Below, piece after piece: positions 17,243 through 26,285 of a stretch of DNA of 64,000 bases. Every line of letters starts with the position of its first letter. Position 1 is the first letter of the stretch. The position numbers were made by a program, and so were the translations under genes. Under the pieces are notes generated by a model. The model saw only the letters and a list, made by a program, of their open reading frames with translations. It had not been told where the DNA came from and made no database searches. The stretch is from the NCBI RefSeq assembly GCF_000285495.1, contig NZ_HE610976.1, positions 449,256-513,255 of the forward strand. Direction: 5' to 3'. The DNA comes from Oceanobacillus massiliensis str. N'diop (GTDB lineage: Bacteria; Bacillota; Bacilli; Bacillales; Amphibacillaceae).

Positions 17243-17290
17243 TGGAGCAAACGCTTTGCCTCTGCAAATAAAATAAAACCAACACCGCCA

Positions 17291-17320
17291 TTCGACAAAT
17301 TTCGGGAAGTGACAGGCACC
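17291..17320 (-). repeat. REP-like copy 13 (short form)
   Basis: First of two direct copies separated by only 17 bases (next is 14). Confidence 0.95.
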
Positions 17321-17337
17321 AGCCCAGACTGCGCAGA

Positions 17338-17366
17338 TTCGACAAATTTCGGGAAGTGACAGGCAC
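17338..17366 (-). repeat. REP-like copy 14 (short form)
   Basis: Second of the direct pair. It ends GGCACTC. Confidence 0.94.
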
Positions 17367-17494
17367 TCAAATACGTCACAGTTGAATATTCTAAATTTTA
17401 TGTTTTATAATTATTTCTAAAGGGTATAGTGTTTACGAATGTAGGGTATACTCAAAACAATCAGGAAAAATCAATTTTTAAGGGGGTTGTAACA

Positions 17495-18244
17495 ATGCCA
17501 GAAGAAAAAAACAAAGTGGATTTATCGCGGCGTAAATTTTTGAGAAGCTCAGGATATGTGGCTGGCGGTGTTGTTGGGGGAAGTATTTTAGGTTCCTTAC
17601 TTGGTGGCAATTTAGGTACGGAAACAGAGCAAACAGCCCCTGAAACCGGCCAACAGACTGAGCAGCAGAATTTCCAGCAGGCTCGAATGTTCTTTAAAAG
17701 ACAGAAAGATTTTGATGTTTTGAGCGCAGCAACAGAACGAATTTTCCCAGAAGACGACAATGGGCCTGGAGCCATTCAATTAGCAGTACCTTATTTCATT
17801 GACCATCAAATGGCAAGCGGATACGGAAATAATGAGAGGGAATATATGCAGGGACCTTTCTATCCGGGTACAGACTATCAAGGTTATCAGACTCGTTTAA
17901 GAAGAAATGAGGTTTTCCTCCAAGGTGTCCGTGCACTCGATCGCGAAAGCCAGAATCAATTCGATGCATCTTTCACAGAGATTGAAGGAGATCAGCAGGA
18001 TGAAATTCTAACAAAATTTCAAAACGAGGAAGTCCAAATGAAAGGGGTTACTTCCAATACCTTCTTCAGCCTGCTGCGTTCTGCTACCCTTGCCGGTGTT
18101 TATTCAGACCCAATGTATGGCGGGAATAACAATATGGAAGGCTGGCAGATGAAAGAATATCCCGGCAGTATCATGAGCTATATAAACGAAATTGAAAGTG
18201 AAGATTTTGTTGAAATGGATCCGCAATCATTAAGTAATCACTAG
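17495..18244 (+). CDS. Gluconate 2-dehydrogenase subunit 3 family protein (Tat-exported)
   Basis: A 249-residue protein whose N-terminus has a twin-arginine signal, DLSRRKFLRSSGYVAGG, then a glycine-rich hydrophobic stretch. The rest matches the small subunit of membrane-linked sugar/alcohol dehydrogenases: FDVLSAATERIFPEDDNGPGA and FFSLLRSATLAGVYSDPMYGGN. It is thought to accompany export of the FAD subunit encoded next. ATG at 17495 with AGGGGG replaces an upstream GTG that lacks a site. The GMC gene follows after 108 bases. Confidence 0.9.
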   Translation: MPEEKNKVDLSRRKFLRSSGYVAGGVVGGSILGSLLGGNLGTETEQTAPETGQQTEQQNFQQARMFFKRQKDFDVLSAATERIFPEDDNGPGAIQLAVPYFIDHQMASGYGNNEREYMQGPFYPGTDYQGYQTRLRRNEVFLQGVRALDRESQNQFDASFTEIEGDQQDEILTKFQNEEVQMKGVTSNTFFSLLRSATLAGVYSDPMYGGNNNMEGWQMKEYPGSIMSYINEIESEDFVEMDPQSLSNH

Positions 18245-18352
18245 TACGGGTAGAAACGGAAATAGTTTCACCCAGTTTTTGCGTATATTTTTTTGCGAAA
18301 GTTACATTCTGAAAATGATTCAATAAAACTATATTAGGAGGCTTACATATTC

Positions 18353-20098
18353 ATGGCAACAAAATTGGATAAAGTACCCGTTGTTATTGTAGGAGTAGGC
18401 TGGGGAGGCGGCATCATCGCTGCTGAACTGGCAAAAGCAGGAATTAAGGTCGTTGGTTTAGAGCGAGGCGAGGACCGTTCAACAGCAGACTTCCAGCAGG
18501 TGCATGATGAATACCGCTATGCAATCCGACTAGATTTGATGCAGGACGCTTCGAAAGAAACCGTTACTGCACGCAATTCACTGGAAGAAAAAGCGCTGCC
18601 AATGCGCCAATGGGGGTCTTTCCTTCCTGGCGAAGGTGTTGGAGGAGCAGGAGTTCACTGGAATGGACAGACATGGCGTTTTCTCCCCTACGACTTTGAA
18701 ATTAAAACAATGACCGATGAAAAATATGGACCGGACAAGCTTGGTCCTGATTATACATTGCAGGACTGGGGCATTACCTATGACGAAATGGAGCCCTACT
18801 TTTATAAGTATGAGCAAACTGCAGGTATTAGTGGTGAAGAAATGCCATTAGGACCTCCAAGATCTGAACCGTATCCAACCCCACCTATGATAAGCACACC
18901 AATCCTGGACCGGTTTAAGGAGGCTGCTACCAATCTCGACCTCCATCCGTTCATGATGCCGTCCGCCAATTTATCGGAGGCGTATGAAAATCCGGATGGC
19001 CAAACAATTAATGCTTGCCAATATTGCGGGTACTGTGAACGTTTCGGCTGCGAATACGGAGCAAAAACATCTCCGAATGTCACTGTAATTCCTACTGCAC
19101 AGAATACGGGTAATTTTGAACTGCGGACAGATGCCAATGTTCTGGAAATCCTTCATGATGATAGCGGCACTGCAACAGGCGTTCGTTATGTTGACGTCAA
19201 AAGCGGTGAAGAATTCGAACAGCCAGCAGATGTTGTCGTACTGACAAGCTATGTAATGAATAACACACGTTTACTGTTGCAATCAAAACTTGGACGTCCC
19301 TACAATCCGGAAACTGGTGAAGGCGTCATCGGCAAAAACTATTGCTATCAGATTTTGGGCGGTGCAACCGGTTATTTTGAGGATGAGAAATTCAATACTT
19401 TCATGGGGGCCGGTGCATTAGGTGCAACCGTCGATGATTTTAATGGGGATAACTTCGATCATTCCGATCTTGATTTTATCCATGGCGGATCGCTTTCCAT
19501 TACCCAGACAGGGAGACGGCCTATTGCCAATAATCCAGTTCCAAGCGGGACACCAAGCTGGGGAAGTGAATTTAAACAAACGTCGCTCCAGTACTTTAAC
19601 CGTTCCCTTTCAGTAGGTGCTCAAGGCGCTTCAATCCCGCATAAAAACAATTACATGGATCTTGATCCCGAATATACCGATAGCTATGGAAATCCATTGC
19701 TTCGTTTAACCTATGATTTCACTGATCAGGATAGAGGACTATATGAATATCTATCAAAACGCGGGGCAGAGATATTAAAGGAAATGGGAGCCAACACAGT
19801 TGAAGAAAGAACCATTTCAGATCACTGGGATGTCGTTCCATATCAAACTACCCATAATACTGGTGGTGTGATCATGGGAGCCGATCCAGAAACCTCGGCA
19901 GTCAATAACTACTTACAGATGTGGGATGTCGACAACGTATTTGTCGTAGGTGCTTCAGCATTTGTCCATAATGGCGGCTATAACCCTACAGGTACTGTCG
20001 GCGCACTAGCCTATAGAGCAGCAGAAGGGATTCAGCAGTTCATCGAAAATGGCGGCCAGCTTGTAAAAGCAGAGAAGAAAAATCAGTCTGTCGTATAA
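18353..20098 (+). CDS. GMC-family FAD oxidoreductase (gluconate dehydrogenase-like large subunit)
   Basis: A 581-residue flavoprotein. The FAD-binding loop VIVGVGWGGGIIAAELAKAG is at residues 10-30. GEGVGGAGVHWNGQTWRF is the second FAD contact. A Cys cluster, NACQYCGYCERFGCEYGAK, near residue 225 is typical of this GMC subfamily. The C-terminal active-site part is VVGASAFVHNGGYNPTGTVGALAYRAAEGI. AGGAGG precedes the start. It has no signal of its own and probably leaves the cell with the Tat-bearing small subunit. No cytochrome c subunit gene follows, so the electron acceptor is unknown, and the sugar or alcohol substrate cannot be told. Confidence 0.9.
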   Translation: MATKLDKVPVVIVGVGWGGGIIAAELAKAGIKVVGLERGEDRSTADFQQVHDEYRYAIRLDLMQDASKETVTARNSLEEKALPMRQWGSFLPGEGVGGAGVHWNGQTWRFLPYDFEIKTMTDEKYGPDKLGPDYTLQDWGITYDEMEPYFYKYEQTAGISGEEMPLGPPRSEPYPTPPMISTPILDRFKEAATNLDLHPFMMPSANLSEAYENPDGQTINACQYCGYCERFGCEYGAKTSPNVTVIPTAQNTGNFELRTDANVLEILHDDSGTATGVRYVDVKSGEEFEQPADVVVLTSYVMNNTRLLLQSKLGRPYNPETGEGVIGKNYCYQILGGATGYFEDEKFNTFMGAGALGATVDDFNGDNFDHSDLDFIHGGSLSITQTGRRPIANNPVPSGTPSWGSEFKQTSLQYFNRSLSVGAQGASIPHKNNYMDLDPEYTDSYGNPLLRLTYDFTDQDRGLYEYLSKRGAEILKEMGANTVEERTISDHWDVVPYQTTHNTGGVIMGADPETSAVNNYLQMWDVDNVFVVGASAFVHNGGYNPTGTVGALAYRAAEGIQQFIENGGQLVKAEKKNQSVV

Positions 20099-20186
20099 CA
20101 GTTACAAGCAGGTATAATGAACCGGCAGTGGCTTATGATAACCCTTTCCGGCTGCAAATAATAATGAAAGAACGATTCAATAAGGA

Positions 20187-20222
20187 GCCAGCTCTTGCAT
20201 CCAGCATGAGCTGGCTTTTCTT
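20187..20222 (+). terminator. Terminator after the GMC gene
   Basis: GCCAGCTC pairs with GAGCTGGC, then TTTTCTT. Confidence 0.85.
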
Positions 20223-20229
20223 ACTATTA

Positions 20230-20259
20230 TCCGACAAAATTCGGGAAGTGACAGGCACC
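20230..20259 (-). repeat. REP-like copy 15 (short form)
   Basis: Starts TCCGACAAAATTCGGG. It follows the terminator and precedes the dipeptidase gene by 50 bases. Confidence 0.95.
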
Positions 20260-20309
20260 TTCCAAAATAGTACAATTGATTCAACTATACATTTAAAGGA
20301 GATTCGGGA

Positions 20310-21755
20310 ATGCCTATCACCATTTTTTGGTTCATTATTTCTTTATTGCTGAATACATCGAATCCAGTCCCCGAGATTGAAAAACTAGTAGACACTTTCA
20401 AGCCTGCTGAACAGCAGGAGCAGAATCAGGATAATATCCATTTTGCCTCCACTGTGGTTGATGGTCATATCGACACGATGATGAATGTCATTAACCAAGA
20501 AACCTGGCTGCCTGAGGTTAATATTGGTGAGGACACTTCCCTTCACATCGACATAGAGAAGCTTCAGAAAGGCGGATTGGATGCTGGATTTTTTGCCGCT
20601 TATACTACTGATTATTACGGCAATACACCACGTAATATCAGTCGAACATTGGCATTGCTTCATGCTCTCTATTGGACAGAAGAAAACAACACAGAGAATT
20701 TTAAAATTGCCTCGACCTCACTGGATGTTTTGAATACAGTCCGTGAAGGGAAAACTGCTGCCATTCCATCGATCGAAGGCGGATACTCGTTTGATGAGAC
20801 CAACGCTATTGGACTGCTGCATCAATATTATGACCTCGGAGTAAAAGCTGTTGGATTCAACTGGAATTATTCCAATGCACTAAGCGAAGGTGCAAACGAG
20901 GTATACAACGATCCTGCAAAAACACCTTCCCACGGCGGCTTAACAGAGCTTGGGGAACAAGTAGCTGCAGAAATGAATAAATTGGGGATGATTATTGATG
21001 TTTCCCACATGGCTGAGTCTGCATTCTGGGATGTCATCGAAACTACTGAAGCCCCTATCATGGCGACACACTCTGGTGTCAAATCCCTGCATGATCATCA
21101 GCGCAACCTATCCGACGAGCAGCTGAAAGCCCTTGCCGAAAACGGCGGTGTGGTCGGAATTGTCTTTTATCCGGAATTTTTAACCGGGACAGGACAGGCC
21201 AATGTAAAGGATGTTGTCGATCATATCGACTATGCGGTCAACCTGATCGGTGTCGATCATGTCGCTCTCGGTTCTGACTTTGACGGTTCTGGTATGCCTG
21301 CCGATATCAAGGATGTTACGGATCTCCCAAAAATCACAAATGAACTGATTGACAGGGGATATTCCAATGAGGATATAGAAAAAATACTAGGCAAAAACAC
21401 TCTCCGGCTGCTCATGGACGTTGAACAGGCGGCAGAGGTTAATCCCTATAGCGGGACTGGCAATGAACTGGTAATCCAACCCGATTTGGAGATGGGAGAA
21501 AAAGTGGACAGTAAAACACCTTCGCTCTCAGCAGCTATCAATGCCGAATCCGGTTCTAAAATTGATCCAGACAGCCTTAGAATTATTGTTGATGGCATTT
21601 CTTACAATGCACAATATGATTCGGAAAAATCCATCTCAAGTATTCAGTTGAAGGAGCCCCTGCAGGAAAAATTTCATGTGGTAACATTTGAGGCGGCAAC
21701 AGAAAAAGGGGAAATCAATAGAGAGACAAGAATATTTTATATAGAAACCCGCTAA
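20310..21755 (+). CDS. M19 membrane dipeptidase with an extra C-terminal domain
   Basis: A 481-residue zinc dipeptidase. A short hydrophobic N-terminus (PITIFWFIISLLL) suggests export or anchoring. Metal and active-site motifs are in order: VDGHIDTM, SIEGGYSF, IIDVSHMAESAFWDV, ATHSGVKSLHDHQRNL and ALGSDFDGSG. The peptidase core ends near residue 375. About 100 residues follow that resemble an immunoglobulin-like beta domain (SLRIIVDGISYNAQYDSEKSI), not part of the usual enzyme. AAAGGAG precedes the ATG. The substrate is probably dipeptides with D- or L-residues. Confidence 0.9.
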   Translation: MPITIFWFIISLLLNTSNPVPEIEKLVDTFKPAEQQEQNQDNIHFASTVVDGHIDTMMNVINQETWLPEVNIGEDTSLHIDIEKLQKGGLDAGFFAAYTTDYYGNTPRNISRTLALLHALYWTEENNTENFKIASTSLDVLNTVREGKTAAIPSIEGGYSFDETNAIGLLHQYYDLGVKAVGFNWNYSNALSEGANEVYNDPAKTPSHGGLTELGEQVAAEMNKLGMIIDVSHMAESAFWDVIETTEAPIMATHSGVKSLHDHQRNLSDEQLKALAENGGVVGIVFYPEFLTGTGQANVKDVVDHIDYAVNLIGVDHVALGSDFDGSGMPADIKDVTDLPKITNELIDRGYSNEDIEKILGKNTLRLLMDVEQAAEVNPYSGTGNELVIQPDLEMGEKVDSKTPSLSAAINAESGSKIDPDSLRIIVDGISYNAQYDSEKSISSIQLKEPLQEKFHVVTFEAATEKGEINRETRIFYIETR

Positions 21756-21823
21756 TACGGTAAGAAATTGATTAAATGCTTCGATATGTAACTACTCGAG
21801 ATTGCTGGAGAAAAATGAGAAGT

Positions 21824-22069
21824 GGAAGTGACAGCAGGAGGCCGGGACTAGAGTTGGAGCTGGAGCTCAGTTCAGGCCACGGACAGAGTCGGGCCATGGC
21901 TGGGCTTGGATCTGGAGCTCAGGCGCGCCTCGGACAGAGCTTGGTCGCTGCGGCAAACTGAGGTCGAGCCTTGTCTGGAACTGGGCTGGAGCTCGTGCCG
22001 GATTGCGCCTCAGATAGAGCCCGGCCATGGTTGAACCGGAGCTCAGGCCGCGCCTCGGCTGTCACTTCC
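21824..22069. repeat. GC-rich degenerate tandem block bracketed by REP cores
   Basis: Three to four diverged units of roughly 60 bases share GGAGCTCAGGC, GCGCCTCGGACAGAG and GGGCCATGG. The block is far richer in G+C than its surroundings. It begins with GGAAGTGACAG (21824-21834) and ends with CTGTCACTTCC (22059-22069), which are the core of the REP-like family in inverted orientation. Open frames across it are composition artefacts. Confidence 0.75.
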
Positions 22070-22073
22070 GTTA

Positions 22074-22715
22074 TCACTCCTCACCATCTCTTAGCCGCTG
22101 AAAATATCTCTCATCATCATCCATATATCCTATATTCGAGCGATCATGGCGCGGGTCATACGTTTCCAGTTCTCCTGTCACAATTTGCCGCTCATGTTCC
22201 CTGCTTCCCATATCGAGCCACATTGCAGCTTCAGCGGATAATGGCATTGCTGGATAGGCTGTACTCCGATTAACTGTATTCTGCCGGATTTTTTTATCCT
22301 GATTCCTGTCTTCTTTATGCTGATTTCTGTTTTTTCCCATTACCGATTTCATATGAATTTGCAGATTTCTAATTTGCTCATCGCGTGTCCGCAGTTCCCC
22401 GCTTAATACGCGAACCTTTTCTTCCAGCTTTGCGATCTTTTCGTTCAGCTGTGAAATCTGACTAACTGCGATTTCTTCTCTCTGTCGTGTTTCCTCAGCC
22501 AGCCTCTGCTGTTTCAATTGATTCTCAGCCATTATTTCCTGTCTCGCCTTCGATGTGAGAGCGAACAGATTAGGGGCAACCTCGATAATTAATTGCTGCT
22601 GCTTCAATGAAACAATCGTCTGATTGAGTGTATAGTGATCAAGATTGAGCTTCTGCTGTAACTCTATCTTTTGCGTAGCACCATTTCTGTTTATAAAGCC
22701 AATGATTCTATCAAT
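22074..22715 (-). CDS. Hypothetical winged-helix and coiled-coil protein
   Basis: The frame is open from an ATT at 22715 to the stop at 22074, about 213 codons. The first standard start, TTG at 22607, has no ribosome site and would cut the first domain. The upstream part reads IDRIIGFINRNGATQKIELQQKLNLD, then QQLIIEVAPNLFALTSKARQE, which looks like a winged-helix DNA-binding fold. Next comes a coiled coil (about residues 65-110) and a polar C-terminus. AAGGA lies 8 bases before the ATT. Either ATT is the start, or one base is missing so that TTG at 22714 begins the gene. The family is not recognised. Confidence 0.55.
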   Translation of the reverse strand: MDRIIGFINRNGATQKIELQQKLNLDHYTLNQTIVSLKQQQLIIEVAPNLFALTSKARQEIMAENQLKQQRLAEETRQREEIAVSQISQLNEKIAKLEEKVRVLSGELRTRDEQIRNLQIHMKSVMGKNRNQHKEDRNQDKKIRQNTVNRSTAYPAMPLSAEAAMWLDMGSREHERQIVTGELETYDPRHDRSNIGYMDDDERYFQRLRDGEE

Positions 22716-22735
22716 TTAATAATTCCTTCTCCTTT

Positions 22736-24163
22736 TTAATCATTCAATAAAAGCTGGGCATGCTGGTCTGTTTGGCCGAGAGTCAGGTCGATTCCTAAAA
22801 CACCAACAGTAATCCCCTCTTCTATAATCGGAAAGGATAGCGTCAAACATAAATTTTTTGTTAGTGCAGAAGTATATATTTCCGATACATAGACCTTTCC
22901 ATTTACTGCCTCTATAAACCATGGCCGTGCTTTTGCATTAACCAATGCAGCAGGGGGATTAGAATAAACAAACGTACCATCCAATTGATTTGACCAGATT
23001 GCTTCCAGCTGCGGATTTGCTAGTAAAAATTCGTCCAGAACAGCATTGTGAATGGACGGATCCATAGCTGTTAATTTTTTTGCATCCAACAACCGTTTCA
23101 TATCATGCTTCATCTTTTCGATTAAAGCACGGTCAAATTGTTCCATTCCCGTTACAGAGAGATCTTTTTTAATGAGGCTTTGCAGCTCATCTGAAGTTGT
23201 TGTAAGTGACTGGTTAATGCCAATGATCTGCTCCACATTTCTAAGCTGCTCATCTAAATCCTCTGTCACCCGATAGGCATAGTCCTTATTGTGAATGGAC
23301 ATTTGTGAGATTTGGTTCAGCAGCCCCGCTATTTCCTGTACACTCTCTGATTGCCCTTCGACTGATAATGTTGATTTGGTTACCAGCTTCGTGATATGAC
23401 TAAGGTCCGTTTCAAATGTGTGCATATAATCCAGTACATGCCCTAATTCCTTTGATCCTTCATCCACTTGGCTCATTTCGCTTTCAACCATGTTGGTCGA
23501 TACATTGACCTCTTCCTGTATAAGCTGGATATGCTGACTCGTTTCCTCAACTGCTTTAGAAGTTTGATTCGCTAATTCTCCGACTTCATGCGCAACAATG
23601 GAAAATCCCCTGCCATGTTCTCCTGCCCGAGCCGCTTCTATGGAGGCATTCAATGCGAGTATTCTTGTCTTTTTGGAAATTGCTCCAATCAAGTGTACGA
23701 CATCGAATATATTCTTAGAATGATGGACTAAATGGTTCATTTGTTCAAGCAGCTGTGTATGGCTCTTACTGATTTCATTAAATCTTTCTTGCAATTCGAT
23801 AAGGGACTTCAAGGAGATACTTAAATCATCATGGGAATTTTGACTATTGGACAGGATTTCCTGCGATGATGCTGAAATGTTAATGGCAGAAGCTTCGATT
23901 GCTTCCATCCTTTCTGAAACCTGAGACGTATAGGACACCGTCTTTTCACTATGAGACATTAACTTGTCCATGCTTTCCTTACTGGAGACAGAAGTTTCGT
24001 CAAGCTTTCCTGCTGCATTCTTCATTTGCTCCACAACGCCCTTTAACTGATCGACAGCAACTTGTACCTGCCGATCAATATATTGCTCTTTATTTCCGGC
24101 ATCCTGATTGCCATTTTCTATTTTTTGAGATATGGATATGGATTTAGATTTGGTAAATAACAA
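22736..24163 (-). CDS. Soluble methyl-accepting chemotaxis-type protein with C-terminal sensor
   Basis: A 475-residue protein without membrane segments, so cytoplasmic. The signalling hairpin is in the first two thirds, with the tip [37 protein letters not shown] near residues 160-200. The last 110 residues (LEAIWSNQLDGTFVYSNPPAA, ARPWFIEAVNGKVYVSEIY, LSFPIIEEGITVGVLGIDLTL) resemble a Cache/PDC sensor unit, which usually sits outside the cell at the N-terminus. So the domain order is reversed and the sensor is inside. TTG start with GAGGGGG 7 bases upstream. It is likely to couple to CheA/CheW; the ligand is unknown. Confidence 0.85.
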   Translation of the reverse strand: MLFTKSKSISISQKIENGNQDAGNKEQYIDRQVQVAVDQLKGVVEQMKNAAGKLDETSVSSKESMDKLMSHSEKTVSYTSQVSERMEAIEASAINISASSQEILSNSQNSHDDLSISLKSLIELQERFNEISKSHTQLLEQMNHLVHHSKNIFDVVHLIGAISKKTRILALNASIEAARAGEHGRGFSIVAHEVGELANQTSKAVEETSQHIQLIQEEVNVSTNMVESEMSQVDEGSKELGHVLDYMHTFETDLSHITKLVTKSTLSVEGQSESVQEIAGLLNQISQMSIHNKDYAYRVTEDLDEQLRNVEQIIGINQSLTTTSDELQSLIKKDLSVTGMEQFDRALIEKMKHDMKRLLDAKKLTAMDPSIHNAVLDEFLLANPQLEAIWSNQLDGTFVYSNPPAALVNAKARPWFIEAVNGKVYVSEIYTSALTKNLCLTLSFPIIEEGITVGVLGIDLTLGQTDQHAQLLLND

Positions 24164-24248
24164 TAGAAGGCCCCCTCGAATTTTGTCTATAGAATCATTA
24201 TAATATATCTGCGCAAAAGATGTCGCAATATTTCTATAATATTATCTG

Positions 24249-24288
24249 TTCGACAAAATAGGACAAAAACCGGGAAGTGACAGGCACC
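24249..24288 (-). repeat. REP-like copy 16 (long form)
   Basis: Forty-base variant with GGACAAAAACCGGG. It lies in the divergent region between the chemoreceptor and antiporter genes, 73 bases before the antiporter start. Confidence 0.94.
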
Positions 24289-24361
24289 TTAAAATTAGAC
24301 TTCTTTCTACAAAATGGTAAAATCTTTTTATATTCTTATTTACTGAATGGAGGAGAATGTT

Positions 24362-26149
24362 TTGGGGGATATTGCGTTGCTCAGTATCGTAATTGTCATC
24401 ATATTAGGGATTTTCTCCCAATGGCTTGCTTGGAGAATCCAATGGCCATCTATCGTCATTATGTCCGTTGCCGGATTGCTGATTGGACCGATTCTTGGGC
24501 TTGTGAATCCCGAACAGGCACTTGGCAATATTTATAGTCCGCTGATATCTCTTGCGGTAGCAGTGATTTTGTTTGAAGGAAGCTCAAGCTTAGATGTCCG
24601 CGAGATTAAAGGCGTCTCCAAATCTGTTATGCGGATTATCACGATTGGTGTATTTATATCCTGGATTGGCGGATCGCTTGCTGCCCATTTCTTTGCTGGA
24701 CTTAGCATTGAGGTTGCCTTCATGATCGGCGGTTTATTCGTTGTGACTGGACCGACAGTCATTATCCCGCTTCTTAGACAGGCAAAATTAAAACCAAGAG
24801 TATCCGCCATTTTAAAGTGGGAGGGCATAATTGTCGACCCTATTGGCCCATTACTTGCACTTTTTTCTTATGAAATCTTTAAGGTCATCAGCAGTGATGC
24901 ACTGACATTATTCGATTTATTCCAGTTTTTCCTTGGTGGAATACTGGCAGCGATTGCGGGATATATTATTGGATTGGTTGTAAGCATTATGGTAAGCAAA
25001 GGACTATTTCCGGAATATCTTAAATCGGCAATTATCCTTTCCTTTGTACTGCTTAGTTTTACAATTGCTGAAGCGATCATGCATGAGACGGGAATGCTTG
25101 CTGTTACGGTCATGGGACTTACCGTTGCCCGGATAAAAAAACATGTATCATCGATTGGCAGCATTGGGCATTTTGTTGAAAACATATCGGTCATTTTGAC
25201 TTCTACGGTTTTTATTTTATTGACCGCGTCTCTAACCAGAGAAACCCTTACCGATATATTCACTTGGCCAATTATCAGTTTTGTTCTGATCATGCTGTTC
25301 CTGGTACGTCCGCTATCCATTTGGATATCTACAATCGGAACCGAATTGACATTTGCGGAAAAAACGCTGATTGGATGGATTGCACCACGGGGAATCGTGG
25401 CACTAACCGTTGCAGGATATTTTTCATCGATGCTAATGGAAGAAGGCTATGAGGAAGCTTCTATCCTCACCGCGCTGACATTTGCCCTTGTCTTCATTAC
25501 AGTGTGTGCCCATGGTTTTTCATTGGGACCACTTGCGAAGAAAACGGGACTGGCAAATAACGATGCGCCCGGGATTTTAATCGTTGGCGCAAGCAGCTTT
25601 TCTATAGCCTTTTCCCAACATTTAAAAGAGATGGGAACTCCGGCACTCGTCAGCGATACATCTAGCGCCCGTTTATTGAAGGCGAGGCAAAATGGAATAG
25701 ATATCTATCACGGAGAAATCCTGGCAGAACATGCAGAATTCGATATTGACTTTACACCCTATAATAAAATTTTAGCAATGACAGGCGATGCTTCTTACAA
25801 CGCACTTGTCTGCCAATCCTATGTGCCTGAATTTGGATATAACGACACCTTCGCATTACGGGTCAGATCTGAGGGTGGAGTGGATTACAAGCATTTGCCG
25901 GAATCCTTGAAATCAAACTTGCTATTTAATGAGGAAGATGTTTTTGAAGAACTGAACCGCAAAATTAACACAGGGTATCAGCTTGAAACCATTCAAGTCC
26001 AAACAAAGACAGACATTAAAAAAGAGGATATGGAAATGAATGGAGTCCCGCTCTGTATCCGGAAAAAGAATGGAAACGTTGAAATGATCACACTCCGCGG
26101 AAAATTTCTGGCAGATGAAGGTGATCAGATCGTTGTTTTGAAAAAATAA
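24362..26149 (+). CDS. Na+(K+)/H+ antiporter, CPA1 type with cytoplasmic TrkA-like tail
   Basis: About 595 residues. Twelve or so membrane segments fill the first 390 residues, including IVDPIGPLLALF, the NhaP-type Asp motif, and GWIAPRGIVALTVAGYFS. The tail contains a Rossmann-like NAD-binding stretch (GILIVGASSFSIAFSQHLKE, LVSDTSSARLL) and a TrkA-C-like end (GVPLCIRKKNGNVEMITLRGKF). TTG at 24362 is chosen since AGGAGA lies 7 bases upstream; the in-frame ATG at 24347 runs through this site. It exports Na+ or K+ for protons; ion choice is not determined. Confidence 0.88.
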   Translation: MGDIALLSIVIVIILGIFSQWLAWRIQWPSIVIMSVAGLLIGPILGLVNPEQALGNIYSPLISLAVAVILFEGSSSLDVREIKGVSKSVMRIITIGVFISWIGGSLAAHFFAGLSIEVAFMIGGLFVVTGPTVIIPLLRQAKLKPRVSAILKWEGIIVDPIGPLLALFSYEIFKVISSDALTLFDLFQFFLGGILAAIAGYIIGLVVSIMVSKGLFPEYLKSAIILSFVLLSFTIAEAIMHETGMLAVTVMGLTVARIKKHVSSIGSIGHFVENISVILTSTVFILLTASLTRETLTDIFTWPIISFVLIMLFLVRPLSIWISTIGTELTFAEKTLIGWIAPRGIVALTVAGYFSSMLMEEGYEEASILTALTFALVFITVCAHGFSLGPLAKKTGLANNDAPGILIVGASSFSIAFSQHLKEMGTPALVSDTSSARLLKARQNGIDIYHGEILAEHAEFDIDFTPYNKILAMTGDASYNALVCQSYVPEFGYNDTFALRVRSEGGVDYKHLPESLKSNLLFNEEDVFEELNRKINTGYQLETIQVQTKTDIKKEDMEMNGVPLCIRKKNGNVEMITLRGKFLADEGDQIVVLKK

Positions 26150-26171
26150 GAAGGATTGCTTTTAATGTTAA

Positions 26172-26205
26172 AAGAAGCTAGCTCCGGATGGGTGCTAGCT
26201 TCTTT
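26172..26205 (+). terminator. Terminator after the antiporter gene
   Basis: GAAGCTAGC pairs with GCTAGCTTC, followed by TTTC. Confidence 0.8.
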
Positions 26206-26255
26206 CATTCGCTCTGTATGTTCTATACCAGTGCCAAAAGAGCGACCCTTCCCCA

Positions 26256-26285
26256 TTCGACAAATTTCGGGAAGTGACAGGCACC
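26256..26285 (-). repeat. REP-like copy 17 (short form)
   Basis: Its first G is the last base of the ptsG TAG stop codon. Confidence 0.95.

Noticed and set aside
21776-22273. Two + strand frames across the GC-rich block
   Set aside because: High G+C removes stops; no start signal and no domain; they overlap the real minus-strand gene.
25785-25794. TGACAGGCGA inside the antiporter gene
   Set aside because: Only a ten-base partial match within conserved coding sequence.
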